From Flavobacterium frigidarium DSM 17623 (GTDB lineage Bacteria > Bacteroidota > Bacteroidia > Flavobacteriales > Flavobacteriaceae): a stretch of DNA of 64,000 nucleotides. Made by a program: the position numbers and the translations under genes. The stretch is taken from assembly GCF_000425505.1 (NCBI RefSeq), contig NZ_AUDO01000008.1, positions 124,001 through 188,000 of the forward strand, in the 5' to 3' direction. This document shows positions 34,618 through 43,062 of this stretch, in pieces (the first letter of the stretch is position 1; every line of letters starts with the position of its first letter). The notes under the pieces were generated by a model. It searched no databases, was not told the origin of the DNA, and was given only the letters and a program-made list of their open reading frames with translations.

Positions 34618-35343
34618 ATGAATTATAAGTTTTTGACTCCCGTGATTTTGACGGCTATACTAGCTTTCAATTTTAGTTCTTTTGATACAAACTCTACTGT
34701 TGATTCTAAACCTAAAGTTGTTGCTGCCGTAATTGAAAAGAAAGCTGTAACCAGCGAAGAAGCAATTTATGAAAAATTAGATTCTAATAATTTATCCCTA
34801 CCTGCACTAGATGTTTTTAGTGAAGCATTAAAGGGGTTTCAGCATTTAAAAGAAAAAGGATTGGTTAGTAAAAATATCCTTACTGTTATAGATTTTAGCA
34901 TGTCTTCTAATTTAAACCGCCTTTGGGTAATTGATTTAAATACCAATAGCGTTTTGTTTAATACGCTAGTTGCACACGGTAAAAATACCGGTGATGAGTT
35001 TGCTACAAGTTTTTCAAATGTTTCTTCATCATTCAGAAGTAGTTTAGGATTTTATGCTACAGGTGAGATCTATGTAGGTAAACATGGTAAATCATTACGA
35101 TTAGATGGCTTAGAGAGCGGAATTAACAGCAATGCAAGAGAGCGTGCTGTAGTTATTCACGGTGCTGATTATGTTTCTCAAAGTTTTATTAAAAACAATA
35201 GTAGATTAGGTAGAAGTTTAGGTTGTCCAGCAATTCCAGTTGCACTGACAAATGATATCATTCAAACGATAAAAGATAAATCATGTTTGTTTATTTATTA
35301 TCCATCTAATGGTTATAAAGTAAGTTCAAAATTAATATCATAG
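34618..35343 (+). CDS. Murein L,D-transpeptidase catalytic domain family protein
   Basis: This 241-residue exported protein has a hydrophobic N-terminus and a low-complexity linker to about residue 60. The catalytic domain of the 'murein L,D-transpeptidase catalytic domain family' (YkuD-related, PF13645) follows. H181 in 'VIHGADYV' and the nucleophile C203 in 'RLGRSLGCPAIP' are the expected catalytic pair, and 'NRLWVIDLNTNSVLFNTLVAHGKNTG' is the typical domain start. It would act on peptidoglycan stem peptides in the periplasm, though activity in this subfamily is less well established than in YkuD. It is monocistronic. Confidence 0.88.
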   Translation: MNYKFLTPVILTAILAFNFSSFDTNSTVDSKPKVVAAVIEKKAVTSEEAIYEKLDSNNLSLPALDVFSEALKGFQHLKEKGLVSKNILTVIDFSMSSNLNRLWVIDLNTNSVLFNTLVAHGKNTGDEFATSFSNVSSSFRSSLGFYATGEIYVGKHGKSLRLDGLESGINSNARERAVVIHGADYVSQSFIKNNSRLGRSLGCPAIPVALTNDIIQTIKDKSCLFIYYPSNGYKVSSKLIS

Positions 35344-35369
35344 GTAATCTTACAAACTAAGTATAGCAT

Positions 35370-35402
35370 AGAGCCAGTCACTTTTTAAAAGTGATTGGCT
35401 CT
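35370..35402 (+). terminator. Terminator after the L,D-transpeptidase-like gene
   Basis: AGAGCCAGTCACTT pairs with AAGTGATTGGCTCT with one G-U pair, 27 bp after the stop codon. Confidence 0.75.
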
Positions 35403-35611
35403 ATTTGTATCTGTAAAACAGTAGTGCAGTTACAATCGGACTTCTTGTAAGTAGAAAATATATGAGGTAGGCATAGGGAATATGGCTATAGTAGGTTTAA
35501 AATAGTGAGGAGATAAAAAAACGAGAAAAAAGTTTATTCGTAATGATTTAGTTTTAAAATGATTAGAAATTAATGTCAATTTTAAGTCATTTTTTTTCGA
35601 ATAAAATTTGT

Positions 35612-35639
35612 TTTGAACTGTTTTTATTCTCTATATTTG
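35612..35639 (+). promoter_or_regulatory. Promoter of tRNA-Gly copy 1
   Basis: TTTG at 35612-35615 and TATATTTG at 35632-35639 resemble the Bacteroidota -33 and -7 elements. An earlier TTTG at 35607-35610 is also possible. The -7 element lies 12 bp before the mature tRNA. Confidence 0.6.
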
Positions 35640-35651
35640 CACCACAGTAAT

Positions 35652-35724
<73 letters not shown>

Positions 35725-35727
35725 CTA

Positions 35728-35756
35728 GAATCCGAAATAGAAATATTTCGGATTCC
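35728..35756 (+). terminator. Hairpin after tRNA-Gly copy 1
   Basis: GAATCCGAAAT and ATTTCGGATTC form a perfect stem just beyond the tRNA. The T-run is weak, so termination or 3' processing is possible. Confidence 0.6.
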
Positions 35757-35808
35757 TTATTTATAGAAGGTGTTGTGTAATTTTTAGTTTATTTTTTTGT
35801 CAAAAATA

Positions 35809-35841
35809 TTTGCTTTAAAATAAAAATATTATTTATATTTG
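35809..35841 (+). promoter_or_regulatory. Promoter of tRNA-Gly copy 2
   Basis: TTTG at 35809-35812 and TATATTTG at 35834-35841 with 21 bp between them. The -7 element lies 12 bp before the tRNA, the same distance as for copy 1. Confidence 0.65.
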
Positions 35842-35853
35842 CACCCAGTTAAT

Positions 35854-35926
<73 letters not shown>

Positions 35927-35934
35927 CTTTATAA

Positions 35935-35966
35935 AAAAGCCGAAACATTTATTTGTTTCGGCTTTT
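35935..35966. terminator. Bidirectional terminator between tRNA-Gly copy 2 and pepE
   Basis: AAAAGCCGAAACA pairs with TGTTTCGGCTTTT, flanked by A and T. It can serve both the tRNA and the minus-strand pepE gene ending at 35972. Confidence 0.85.
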
Positions 35967-35971
35967 TGTTT

Positions 35972-36679
35972 TTACTTTAAGTCACTTATATCTGTGTTGT
36001 CTTCTATTTCAAGAGCTGTTTCATTGGCAATAAAAAGTCTTGCTTGTAATCCTCCTTTTATTGTAATGGTGTTGTCTCTCACTTCGAGCCAGCTACCTTC
36101 TCTTAATCCCAATACTGGAATATTATTAAAAGAATGAAATTCTTTCAATCTTGTTTCTCTTGTTTCACCCATGTGTTTAGAATTAGTGTCAGGGTCTAAA
36201 TAATGGGCGTTGATATTAAAAGGAATGACAGCCAATGTTTGAAAACTTGGAGGATAGATGATAGGCATGTCATTTGTATTTTGCATGCTTAATCCACAAA
36301 TAACACTTCCAGCACTCGTTCCTAAATAAGGTGTTCCGTTTTTTATTGTGGTAGATAGTGTGCTCATTATTTTATTTTGATACAGCTGTGTCACGAGTAG
36401 AAATGTGTTTCCTCCTCCTGTGAAAATTCCTTCGGCATCCTTAATGGCTGCTTCAGCGTCTTCAAACTCATGAATCCCTTTTACCGCTATATTGATTTTG
36501 GCGAAAGCCTGAGCGGCTTTAGCAGTGTACTCATCGTGGGTAATACCGCTAGGTCTAGCGTAAGGTATGAATAGGATTGTCTTGCAATTTTTAAAATGCA
36601 CTTTCAATTCATCTAATAAGTATTCTAAGTAACTACCTCCATGAATGGTTGAAGTACTGGCAATAATGATATTTTTCAT
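35972..36679 (-). CDS. pepE: Dipeptidase E (peptidase family S51)
   Basis: PepE hydrolyses dipeptides with an N-terminal aspartate. The 235-residue protein has the family triad at the expected spacing: S122 in 'GTSAGSVICG', D137 in 'NTNDMPI' and H159 in 'NINAHYLDP'. This matches S120, D135 and H157 of the Salmonella enzyme with an offset of two. 'FTGGGNTFLL' (about 86-95) is also characteristic. The protein is cytoplasmic, with no signal peptide. The gene is monocistronic and divergent from the four-paralogue cassette. Confidence 0.93.
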   Translation of the reverse strand: MKNIIIASTSTIHGGSYLEYLLDELKVHFKNCKTILFIPYARPSGITHDEYTAKAAQAFAKINIAVKGIHEFEDAEAAIKDAEGIFTGGGNTFLLVTQLYQNKIMSTLSTTIKNGTPYLGTSAGSVICGLSMQNTNDMPIIYPPSFQTLAVIPFNINAHYLDPDTNSKHMGETRETRLKEFHSFNNIPVLGLREGSWLEVRDNTITIKGGLQARLFIANETALEIEDNTDISDLK

Positions 36680-36837
36680 TTGTTTTGTAATTTATTATGT
36701 CTAAAGGTAGGGAATCAAAGCATAAAATGAAAAACCAATATTTTTTTATTAACATTATTTTACCAAGCCTTTAGTAATTAATTTGGAACACAATAAGATA
36801 CTTTTACTGCAAATGTTAAATAATTTCAATAAGAAGG

Positions 36838-37608
36838 ATGGTTAAATTGAGTGTTGTGTTTTTACTTTTGTTAACTGTAGCTTCATTTGGACAGAGTGTG
36901 AATAATGGTTTGGTGAAGGGGACTGTAGTTGATGGATATTCAGGAGTTTCGGGTATCTATGTTATTAATGTAGAGACTGAAGCAGCTGCAATAACAGCAA
37001 ATGATGGTAGTTTTACAGTTGCAGCAAAATTAGGTGAAACACTTCTCTTTGCTGGAATGCAATATAAGTCTGTGCGTGTATTGCTTACAGATCAGCTTTT
37101 TAGAAACGGAGTATTAGAACAGCGCTTGTATCCTATTATGAACGAACTTAATGAAGTGGTGATTAAAAGATATGACCATATAAATGCAGTCGATTTAGGT
37201 CTTGTCCCGGCTGGTCAAAGAAAGTATTCAGCAGCAGAGCGTAGGTTAGAAGGAGCATCTGCCTTGAACCCAAGTGCAACTGCAGATGGAAGTGGAATGG
37301 CAGGAGGTTCAGTTTCTGCAGATCCTATATTTAATATGTTCTCTGGACGTACAGCGATGCTAAAAAAAGAGTTGGTTAACGAGAAAAAAGAAGGCTTTAG
37401 GAGGCAACTTGGAAGAATGTTCACTGAAAGTTATATCGAAAATAAGCTTGAAATTCCCGCTGATTATATTAAGGGATTTGAGTATTATGCTGTAGATAAT
37501 GATAAATTTACAAAGATTCTAGAAACAAAGAACAGAATAACGATTGAGTTTTTACTAAGCGAATTAGCAACTAAATATAAAGTTATTATTGCGAGTCAAA
37601 CCAAATAA
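36838..37608 (+). CDS. Exported CarboxypepD_reg-like protein, tandem paralogue 1
   Basis: This 256-residue protein has a signal peptide (about 1-19, 'VVFLLLLTVASFGQS') and a CarboxypepD_reg-like beta-sandwich (about 26-105). The sandwich is followed by 'LNEVVIKRY', like the 'LDEVVVxGYG' link between the same domain and the plug in SusC proteins. In place of plug and barrel there is a C-terminal domain of about 140 residues. It has 'GQRKYSAAERRL' (126-137), 'SGRTAMLKKE' (169-178) and a helical end with 'IPADYIKGFEYYAVDNDKF'. The next three genes encode relatives. Function is unknown. It starts an overlapping run, so the genes are translationally coupled. Confidence 0.8.
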   Translation: MVKLSVVFLLLLTVASFGQSVNNGLVKGTVVDGYSGVSGIYVINVETEAAAITANDGSFTVAAKLGETLLFAGMQYKSVRVLLTDQLFRNGVLEQRLYPIMNELNEVVIKRYDHINAVDLGLVPAGQRKYSAAERRLEGASALNPSATADGSGMAGGSVSADPIFNMFSGRTAMLKKELVNEKKEGFRRQLGRMFTESYIENKLEIPADYIKGFEYYAVDNDKFTKILETKNRITIEFLLSELATKYKVIIASQTK

Positions 37609-38359
37609 TATCGCCATTATTGCTTTGCTATTTTCTCAAATTAGCATTTCTCAATTACAGCAGCAAAAAATGCTTAAAGGTGTTGTGCTGATCGATAATG
37701 AATATAGACAAATCGTCAAAATTGTAAATGTTACAAAGAAGCAAAATACGTATTGTGATAATCAAGGGATTTTTACTATAGCTGCTCAGTCAGGAGATTT
37801 AATTGTTTTTAGCAGTGATGGTGCCCGAGATTATGATTATAACGTTCCAGAAAAATTTGATGCGACTGACTTTATTTCGATAAAAATGACTGCAAAAGCC
37901 ACTTTGCTAAACGAAGTTGTGGTGACTAGGCATAATGCGATAAATGAAGTATCGCTAGGTATTGTTTCGAAAGACCAAAAAAAATATACACAAGCAGAAA
38001 GAAGGTTGCAAACCACAGGGGATTTTAAACCAATAATGCTCCTTGGCTTGCTAGCAGGTTCGATGCCTTTAGACCCTTTAATAAATAAAATAAACGGTCG
38101 TACGAAGCGGGTGAAAAAGCAAATTGTAGTTGAGAAAAGAATTAGTAATATCGAGAAGTTAAGTGGGTATTACAATGAGAATTTTTATGTAAAAGAATTA
38201 GGAATTTGCAGGCAGTATGTTTCGGGTTTTAAGATTTATATTATTGAAAACAATATATTTGTCCAAGAACTAGAGAAAGGGAAAACAGCGATGTTAAGAT
38301 TTATGATTATAGACTTAGCAAATAAATACAAACAAAACATTTCTTGTGAGGATAAATAA
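37589..38359 (+). CDS. Exported CarboxypepD_reg-like protein, tandem paralogue 2 (TTG start)
   Basis: This 256-residue relative of paralogue 1 starts at TTG, 20 bp inside the end of the upstream gene, with no ATG nearby in frame. The signal peptide 'NNIAIIALLFSQISIS' directly follows that start, which supports it. The beta-sandwich, 'LNEVVVTRHN' link, 'DQKKYTQAERRLQ' and 'NGRTKRVKKQ' blocks are all conserved. The C-terminal helical part ends 'LRFMIIDLANKYKQ'. It overlaps paralogue 3 by 14 bp. Function is unknown. Confidence 0.78.
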   Translation: MRVKPNNIAIIALLFSQISISQLQQQKMLKGVVLIDNEYRQIVKIVNVTKKQNTYCDNQGIFTIAAQSGDLIVFSSDGARDYDYNVPEKFDATDFISIKMTAKATLLNEVVVTRHNAINEVSLGIVSKDQKKYTQAERRLQTTGDFKPIMLLGLLAGSMPLDPLINKINGRTKRVKKQIVVEKRISNIEKLSGYYNENFYVKELGICRQYVSGFKIYIIENNIFVQELEKGKTAMLRFMIIDLANKYKQNISCEDK

Positions 38360-39077
38360 TACTTTACTACTATTCATATTATTATTGTGTCATTCGATGT
38401 ATAGTCAAGGAGATCTTGTTAAAACTTTACGCGGACGCATAATGGTCGATGGTGATTATGTAGCACAAGTTAATGTGGTTAATCAAACATTGAATTTAAG
38501 TACTACTTCAAATGAGGCGGGGCAATTTAATATTGCGGTAAAAGAAGGAGATTTGCTAGTGTTTACTGCTGTAAATCTTGTAACTTTACGTAAATACATT
38601 AATAAAGAGGATTTTTTATCAGGTTCAATACTTGTTGAAGCAAAGTACAATAGTATTGCACTGGACGAAGTGGTTATTAAAGAATCAAGCATTACAGCGG
38701 AGAGTTTGGGTATCATTCCGGTAGGTCAAAAAAAATATACACAAGCCGAAAGGAAATTGTATACCGCTACTTCTGGAGGAGGAATAGATGGATTGTTAAA
38801 TAGTATTTCTGGCAGGAAAGCCATGCTTAAAAAAGTGGTGGTTATAGAGAAAAAGCAAGCAGCCTACGATCGCTTAATCTATATTTTTGAAGACGACTAT
38901 TACACTGATAAATTAAAGATTTCTGCTGAATACATTAGTGGTTTTCAGTACTATTGTGTAGAAGATAATGAGTTTGTAGCAGCAATTGAATCAAAAAATA
39001 AGACATTAATAAAATTTCTGATAGTTATTCTAGCAGAAAAATATAAAAAAGTAAATACAGATGAAAGCGTTAATTAA
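38346..39077 (+). CDS. Exported CarboxypepD_reg-like protein, tandem paralogue 3 (GTG start)
   Basis: This 243-residue protein begins at GTG within the end of paralogue 2. Its signal peptide is 'NNTLLLFILLLCHSMYSQ'. Conserved parts are the beta-sandwich with 'EAGQFNIAVKEGDLLVF', the 'LDEVVIKESS' link, 'GQKKYTQAERKLY', 'SGRKAMLKKV' and the end 'ISAEYISGFQYYCVEDNEF'. It is shorter than paralogues 1 and 2 because the glycine-rich linker after the AER motif is reduced. It overlaps paralogue 4 by 17 bp. Confidence 0.78.
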   Translation: MRINNTLLLFILLLCHSMYSQGDLVKTLRGRIMVDGDYVAQVNVVNQTLNLSTTSNEAGQFNIAVKEGDLLVFTAVNLVTLRKYINKEDFLSGSILVEAKYNSIALDEVVIKESSITAESLGIIPVGQKKYTQAERKLYTATSGGGIDGLLNSISGRKAMLKKVVVIEKKQAAYDRLIYIFEDDYYTDKLKISAEYISGFQYYCVEDNEFVAAIESKNKTLIKFLIVILAEKYKKVNTDESVN

Positions 39078-39816
39078 AATTATGGTTTTAGTGTTCAGTT
39101 GTCAAATGGGTCTTGCACAAGTGAGCGGACGTATAGCATTGCATGGGCAAGTTAAAAATGACATCGTAAATATTGATGGGGGATATGTTATTAATGTAAC
39201 CGCAGCTACACGATCATTAATAGATGCTAAAGGATTTTTTGATATCATGGCGCAGCCTGATGATGTACTGATCGTTTCGAGTATGAGTTTTCAACCTAAA
39301 AAAGTAGCTCTTACTAATGCTAATTTACAAGAGCGATTATTTGAAATAAAATTAGAAGTTTTTAATAACGAACTGAGTGAGGTTGTTATTTCAAATGGAA
39401 TGAAAGTGCAATCTATAAACAGTAATACTCAAGGTTATGTAGATAAAAAATATTTTGACGACGCACAGTCAGCTCTTAAGAATCAAGTAATGACTAGGGA
39501 TGGCCGCATCACAGATGGTTTCGATTTTGTACGTGTTTTTAAAGAGGTAAAAAAAATCTTGAAAAAACAGTCAAACGTTGATGATAAAGTTATGAACGAT
39601 GTTGCTTTCTCGGCTTATGTAAAGGCTAATTTTGATCCAATTTTTTTCGAAAGAGATTTAGATCTTAAGGAGGATGAAATTGATTTGTTTTTACTATTTG
39701 TAAGCAACGATACTGCTTCTAGAGAATATTTAAAACCAGAAGATAAATTCTTATTGCTAGATTTTCTAGTATCTAAAAATGCAGAATTTAAAAGAATTAC
39801 TACTTTTGGGAAATGA
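39061..39816 (+). CDS. Exported CarboxypepD_reg-like protein, divergent tandem paralogue 4
   Basis: This 251-residue protein has a signal peptide (MKALIKIMVLVFSCQMGLAQ) and the same beta-sandwich domain, ending 'LSEVVISNGM'. It lacks the 'GQ[KR]KY..AER' and 'SGR..MLKK' blocks of the other three. Its C-terminal part keeps only a general similarity in the helical end ('DLKEDEIDLFLLFVSNDT', 'KFLLLDFLVSKNAEFKR'). It therefore looks like a specialised or older duplicate. Its last base pairs overlap the DUF6702 start (ATGA), so translation is coupled. Confidence 0.75.
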   Translation: MKALIKIMVLVFSCQMGLAQVSGRIALHGQVKNDIVNIDGGYVINVTAATRSLIDAKGFFDIMAQPDDVLIVSSMSFQPKKVALTNANLQERLFEIKLEVFNNELSEVVISNGMKVQSINSNTQGYVDKKYFDDAQSALKNQVMTRDGRITDGFDFVRVFKEVKKILKKQSNVDDKVMNDVAFSAYVKANFDPIFFERDLDLKEDEIDLFLLFVSNDTASREYLKPEDKFLLLDFLVSKNAEFKRITTFGK

Positions 39817-40316
39817 AAAAAATAACACTTTACTTTTTAACGGCTTTATTTTTACTTGCATTGACTTCATTCAACGCGCATAAATTCTACATGGGAATAT
39901 ACCAAGTAAACTATGCTCCCGAGAAAAAGATGCTCCAAATCACAACTAGAATATTTGTAGACGATTTGAATAAAGCATTAGAAAAAAAATATAAAAAAGC
40001 GACTCATTTAGGTACAGTGAAAGAAACAAATGAAGATGTTGTTTTAATGCAAAAATATCTGGCTGAGAAATTTAGAATAAAGGTAAATGGAACAGCAGTT
40101 ACTATGAATTACTTGAGTAAAGAACTGGAAAGTGATGTTGTTATTTGTTATCTAAATGTACGAGGAATTTCAAAAATTAAATCGTTAGAGACCTACAATG
40201 CAGTTTTGTTGGATTGGGACTCAGAGCAGCAAAACATTACACATTTTACGGGCTTTGGCGATAAAGAGAGCTTCTTATTTACAGAATCTGCAACAAATCA
40301 TGTGTTAAAGTTGTAA
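39813..40316 (+). CDS. DUF6702 family exported protein
   Basis: This 167-residue protein has a signal peptide ('LYFLTALFLLALTSFNAHKF') and matches DUF6702 as I remember it. Landmarks are 'HKFYMGIYQVNYAPEKKMLQITTRIFVDDLNKALEK' (about 22-57), 'AEKFRIKVNG' (about 83-92) and a C-terminal 'WDSEQQNITHFTGFGDKESFLFT'. The fold is probably a beta-sandwich, and the function is unknown. It overlaps paralogue 4 by four bases and precedes the M1 metallopeptidase by 64 bp, an order I recall from other flavobacteria. Confidence 0.83.
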   Translation: MKKITLYFLTALFLLALTSFNAHKFYMGIYQVNYAPEKKMLQITTRIFVDDLNKALEKKYKKATHLGTVKETNEDVVLMQKYLAEKFRIKVNGTAVTMNYLSKELESDVVICYLNVRGISKIKSLETYNAVLLDWDSEQQNITHFTGFGDKESFLFTESATNHVLKL

Positions 40317-40380
40317 TTGGTTGTGGGGTATTTATTAAAATATATTATTTTCACATTCTTAAATAACTTCAAACCTAACC

Positions 40381-42621
40381 ATGAGAAAAATTACACTCTT
40401 ATTTCTTTTTCCTGTACTTGTACTTGCTCAGGAAAAAGCAACAACTGTAACTACAAAACAAGCAGGGAGATACGACACTAACAAGTTCAGTCAAATGTAT
40501 GACTTGCTTGCAACTCCAAATATGTTTCGTACGGCATCTGGAGCGCCAGGACCAGCTTATTACCAGCAACAAGCTGATTACAAAATGGATATTGAGCTTG
40601 ATGATAAGAATTCAAAATTGATGGGTTCTGAAACAATTACATATACTAATAACTCTCCGGATGTATTAGAATATTTATGGGTTCAATTAGACCAAAATCA
40701 AGCGGCAAAAGATTCAGAAACACCTTTAGCGGAAAGCGATAGAATCGAACAAACTTTTCCAGCTAGCAACTTCACAAACAAATTTTTAAAACAAGATTTA
40801 GAACGTGGTTTTAATATTGAGCATGTAAAAGATGCAAAGGGAGCTCCCTTATCTTATACAATCAATCATACCATGATGCGTATTAATTTGGCTACTCCTA
40901 TGAAGCCAGGATCAAGCATGACTTTCTCAATAAAATGGTGGTATAATATTAACAATTACCAATTAGAAGGTGGTCGTTCTGGATATGAGTTATTTGAAAA
41001 AGAAGGAAATAAATTATATGTTATTGCGCAATTCTATCCTCGTATGGCAGTGTACAATGATGTAGAAGGATGGCAAAATATGCAATTTTGGGGAGGTGGA
41101 GAATTTGCTTTGCCTTTTGGAAATTTTGATGTAAATATTACAGTTCCTGCTGACCACGTTATGGAAGCGACTGGAGAATTGACAAATAGAGCAGACGTTT
41201 TCACATCGGCACAAGTTAAAAGATACGAGTTGGCTCAAAAAACATTTGACAAGCCAGTAGTAATTGTAACTCAAGAAGAGGCGGAAGCAGCAGAAAAAGG
41301 TTTTTCTACTAAAAAGAAAACGTGGAAATTTAGTGCAAAAAATGTGAGAGATTTTGGTATCGCAACTTCTAGAAAATTTATCTACGATGCGATGGCTGTA
41401 AAATTGAATGACAAAGTTGTTATGGCAGCTTCTGTATATCCTAAAGAAGCAAACCCTTTATGGGGTGAAACATCTACAATGATGGTGGCGCACACTTTAA
41501 GAAGTTATTCGGCACATACATTTGATTATCCTTATCCAAAAGCAGTTTCAGTATCTGCGGCTGATCAAGGAATGGAGTATCCTATGATTTGTTGGAACTT
41601 TGGTCGTCCTGACGAAAACGGAGTGACTAGTGAGCAAATTAAAAACGGAATGATTGGTGTAGTAATCCATGAAGTAGGGCATAACTTTTTCCCTATGATT
41701 GTAAATTCTGATGAGCGCCAATGGACATGGATGGATGAAGGTTTAAACTCATTTATGGAATTCATGGCTGAAGATGAATTGGGAACAAATTTCCCATCTA
41801 GAAGAGGGCCAGCAAAAAATATCGTTCCTTACATGAGTGGAGATCAAAAGTACTTAGAGCCTATCATGTCAAATTCTGAAGGAATTATCCAATTTGGAAA
41901 CAATGCTTACGGAAAACCAGCAACAGGTCTTAATATTTTAAGAGAGACTATTATGGGAAGAGAATTGTTTGACTACGCATTTAAAACGTACGCAAATCGT
42001 TGGAAATTCAAGCATCCAACACCTGAAGATTTCTTTAGAACAATGGAAGATGCTTCTGGAGTAGATTTGGACTGGTTCTTTAGAGGTTGGTTTTATTCAA
42101 CTGATTTTGTAGATATCGGAATTAGCAATGTAAAGCAATACTACGTTACAGAAACTCCTACAACAGCATTAAAAAATGCTAAGGTAAGAAGAGGTCGTTT
42201 TGGAGTAGAAACAGGACCATTTGTATACTTAGTTGAAGGAGACAATACAGAGTTGAGTTCGAAAGACAAAAAAGCATTAAAGATCGAAGAAGTAAAATTA
42301 CTATCTGATTATGTAAATACCCTTACCACTGAGGAAAAAGGAAGTTTGAAGTCTCCTAAATATTTCTACGAAGTAGAGTTCAACAAGCCAGGTGGAATGA
42401 TCATGCCTATATTAGTTGAGCTTACTTATGAAGATGGTTCTGTAGAGAACTTCAAGTACCCAGCGCAAATCTGGAGAAAAGCTAATGAGACTGCTAAGAA
42501 AGTTTATGCAACTGAAAAAGCTATTACGAAAATTCAAATAGATCCAAAATTAGAAACAGCTGATATTGATGTGACTAATAATACTTGGCCTAAAGAAGCG
42601 ACAAAATCTAAGTTTGACTAA
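40381..42621 (+). CDS. M1 family zinc metallopeptidase
   Basis: This 746-residue exported peptidase (signal peptide MRKITLLFLFPVLVLAQ) carries the gluzincin active site: H430, E431 and H434 in 'VVIHEVGHNFFP' and E453 in 'WTWMDEGLNSFMEF'. The substrate-binding exopeptidase motif GxMEN appears as 'DQGMEYP', so Asn is Tyr, which may alter aminopeptidase activity. The N-terminal beta domain includes 'LMGSETITYTNNSPDVLEYLWVQLDQN'. The C-terminal part (about 590-746) is beta-rich. It is the last gene after the tandem cassette and is closed by a strong terminator. Confidence 0.93.
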   Translation: MRKITLLFLFPVLVLAQEKATTVTTKQAGRYDTNKFSQMYDLLATPNMFRTASGAPGPAYYQQQADYKMDIELDDKNSKLMGSETITYTNNSPDVLEYLWVQLDQNQAAKDSETPLAESDRIEQTFPASNFTNKFLKQDLERGFNIEHVKDAKGAPLSYTINHTMMRINLATPMKPGSSMTFSIKWWYNINNYQLEGGRSGYELFEKEGNKLYVIAQFYPRMAVYNDVEGWQNMQFWGGGEFALPFGNFDVNITVPADHVMEATGELTNRADVFTSAQVKRYELAQKTFDKPVVIVTQEEAEAAEKGFSTKKKTWKFSAKNVRDFGIATSRKFIYDAMAVKLNDKVVMAASVYPKEANPLWGETSTMMVAHTLRSYSAHTFDYPYPKAVSVSAADQGMEYPMICWNFGRPDENGVTSEQIKNGMIGVVIHEVGHNFFPMIVNSDERQWTWMDEGLNSFMEFMAEDELGTNFPSRRGPAKNIVPYMSGDQKYLEPIMSNSEGIIQFGNNAYGKPATGLNILRETIMGRELFDYAFKTYANRWKFKHPTPEDFFRTMEDASGVDLDWFFRGWFYSTDFVDIGISNVKQYYVTETPTTALKNAKVRRGRFGVETGPFVYLVEGDNTELSSKDKKALKIEEVKLLSDYVNTLTTEEKGSLKSPKYFYEVEFNKPGGMIMPILVELTYEDGSVENFKYPAQIWRKANETAKKVYATEKAITKIQIDPKLETADIDVTNNTWPKEATKSKFD

Positions 42622-42635
42622 TAAACTTAACTTCA

Positions 42636-42671
42636 TAAAAAAAAAGACTCTTAATTGAGTCTTTTTTTTTA
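42636..42671 (+). terminator. Terminator after the M1 peptidase gene
   Basis: A run of A, then AAGACTC, a TTAATT loop and GAGTCTT, followed by a run of T. It lies 14 bp after the stop codon. Confidence 0.9.
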
Positions 42672-42705
42672 TGAATAATTTAAATCCCAAGGAATCTAAA
42701 TTTAA

Positions 42706-42713
42706 TATATTTG
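42706..42713 (+). promoter_or_regulatory. -7 promoter element for tatA
   Basis: TATATTTG, a match to TAnnTTTG, ends 22 bp before the tatA start codon. Confidence 0.6.
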
Positions 42714-42735
42714 CAATAACAAAAAATCTATAAAT

Positions 42736-43062
42736 ATGTTTGGCATAGGAGGAGGAGAGTTAGTTTTTATCATGTTTATTATTCTCATGCTTTTTGGAGC
42801 AGATAAAGTTCCAGAAATGGCGCGTACAATGGGTAAAGCTATGGCGCAATTAAAGCATGCAACAAACGATATTAAAAGCGAAATTCAAAAAGGAGTTGAA
42901 GCAAATGGTTTAGATGCCAAGTCACTATCTGATATGACTGGGAATTTTAACAGCGAAGTTAGTAAGGTAAAACAAGATCTTCTAGGGGATTCTATTGTAC
43001 AAGCAAATAAGGTAAAAGAAGATATAGAAGAAGCAACCGGCCCTATAAAACGTAGCATGTAA
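42736..43062 (+). CDS. tatA: Twin-arginine translocase subunit TatA/TatE
   Basis: This 108-residue protein has the TatA plan: a short periplasmic N-terminus, one membrane helix ('LVFIMFIILMLFGADKVPEMARTMGKAM', about 9-36) and an amphipathic helix after the 'FGADKVPE' hinge. A charged tail follows. TatA oligomers form the pathway for folded proteins. A TatC gene is not in the window. The stop codon overlaps the PAP2 start by one base. Confidence 0.92.
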   Translation: MFGIGGGELVFIMFIILMLFGADKVPEMARTMGKAMAQLKHATNDIKSEIQKGVEANGLDAKSLSDMTGNFNSEVSKVKQDLLGDSIVQANKVKEDIEEATGPIKRSM

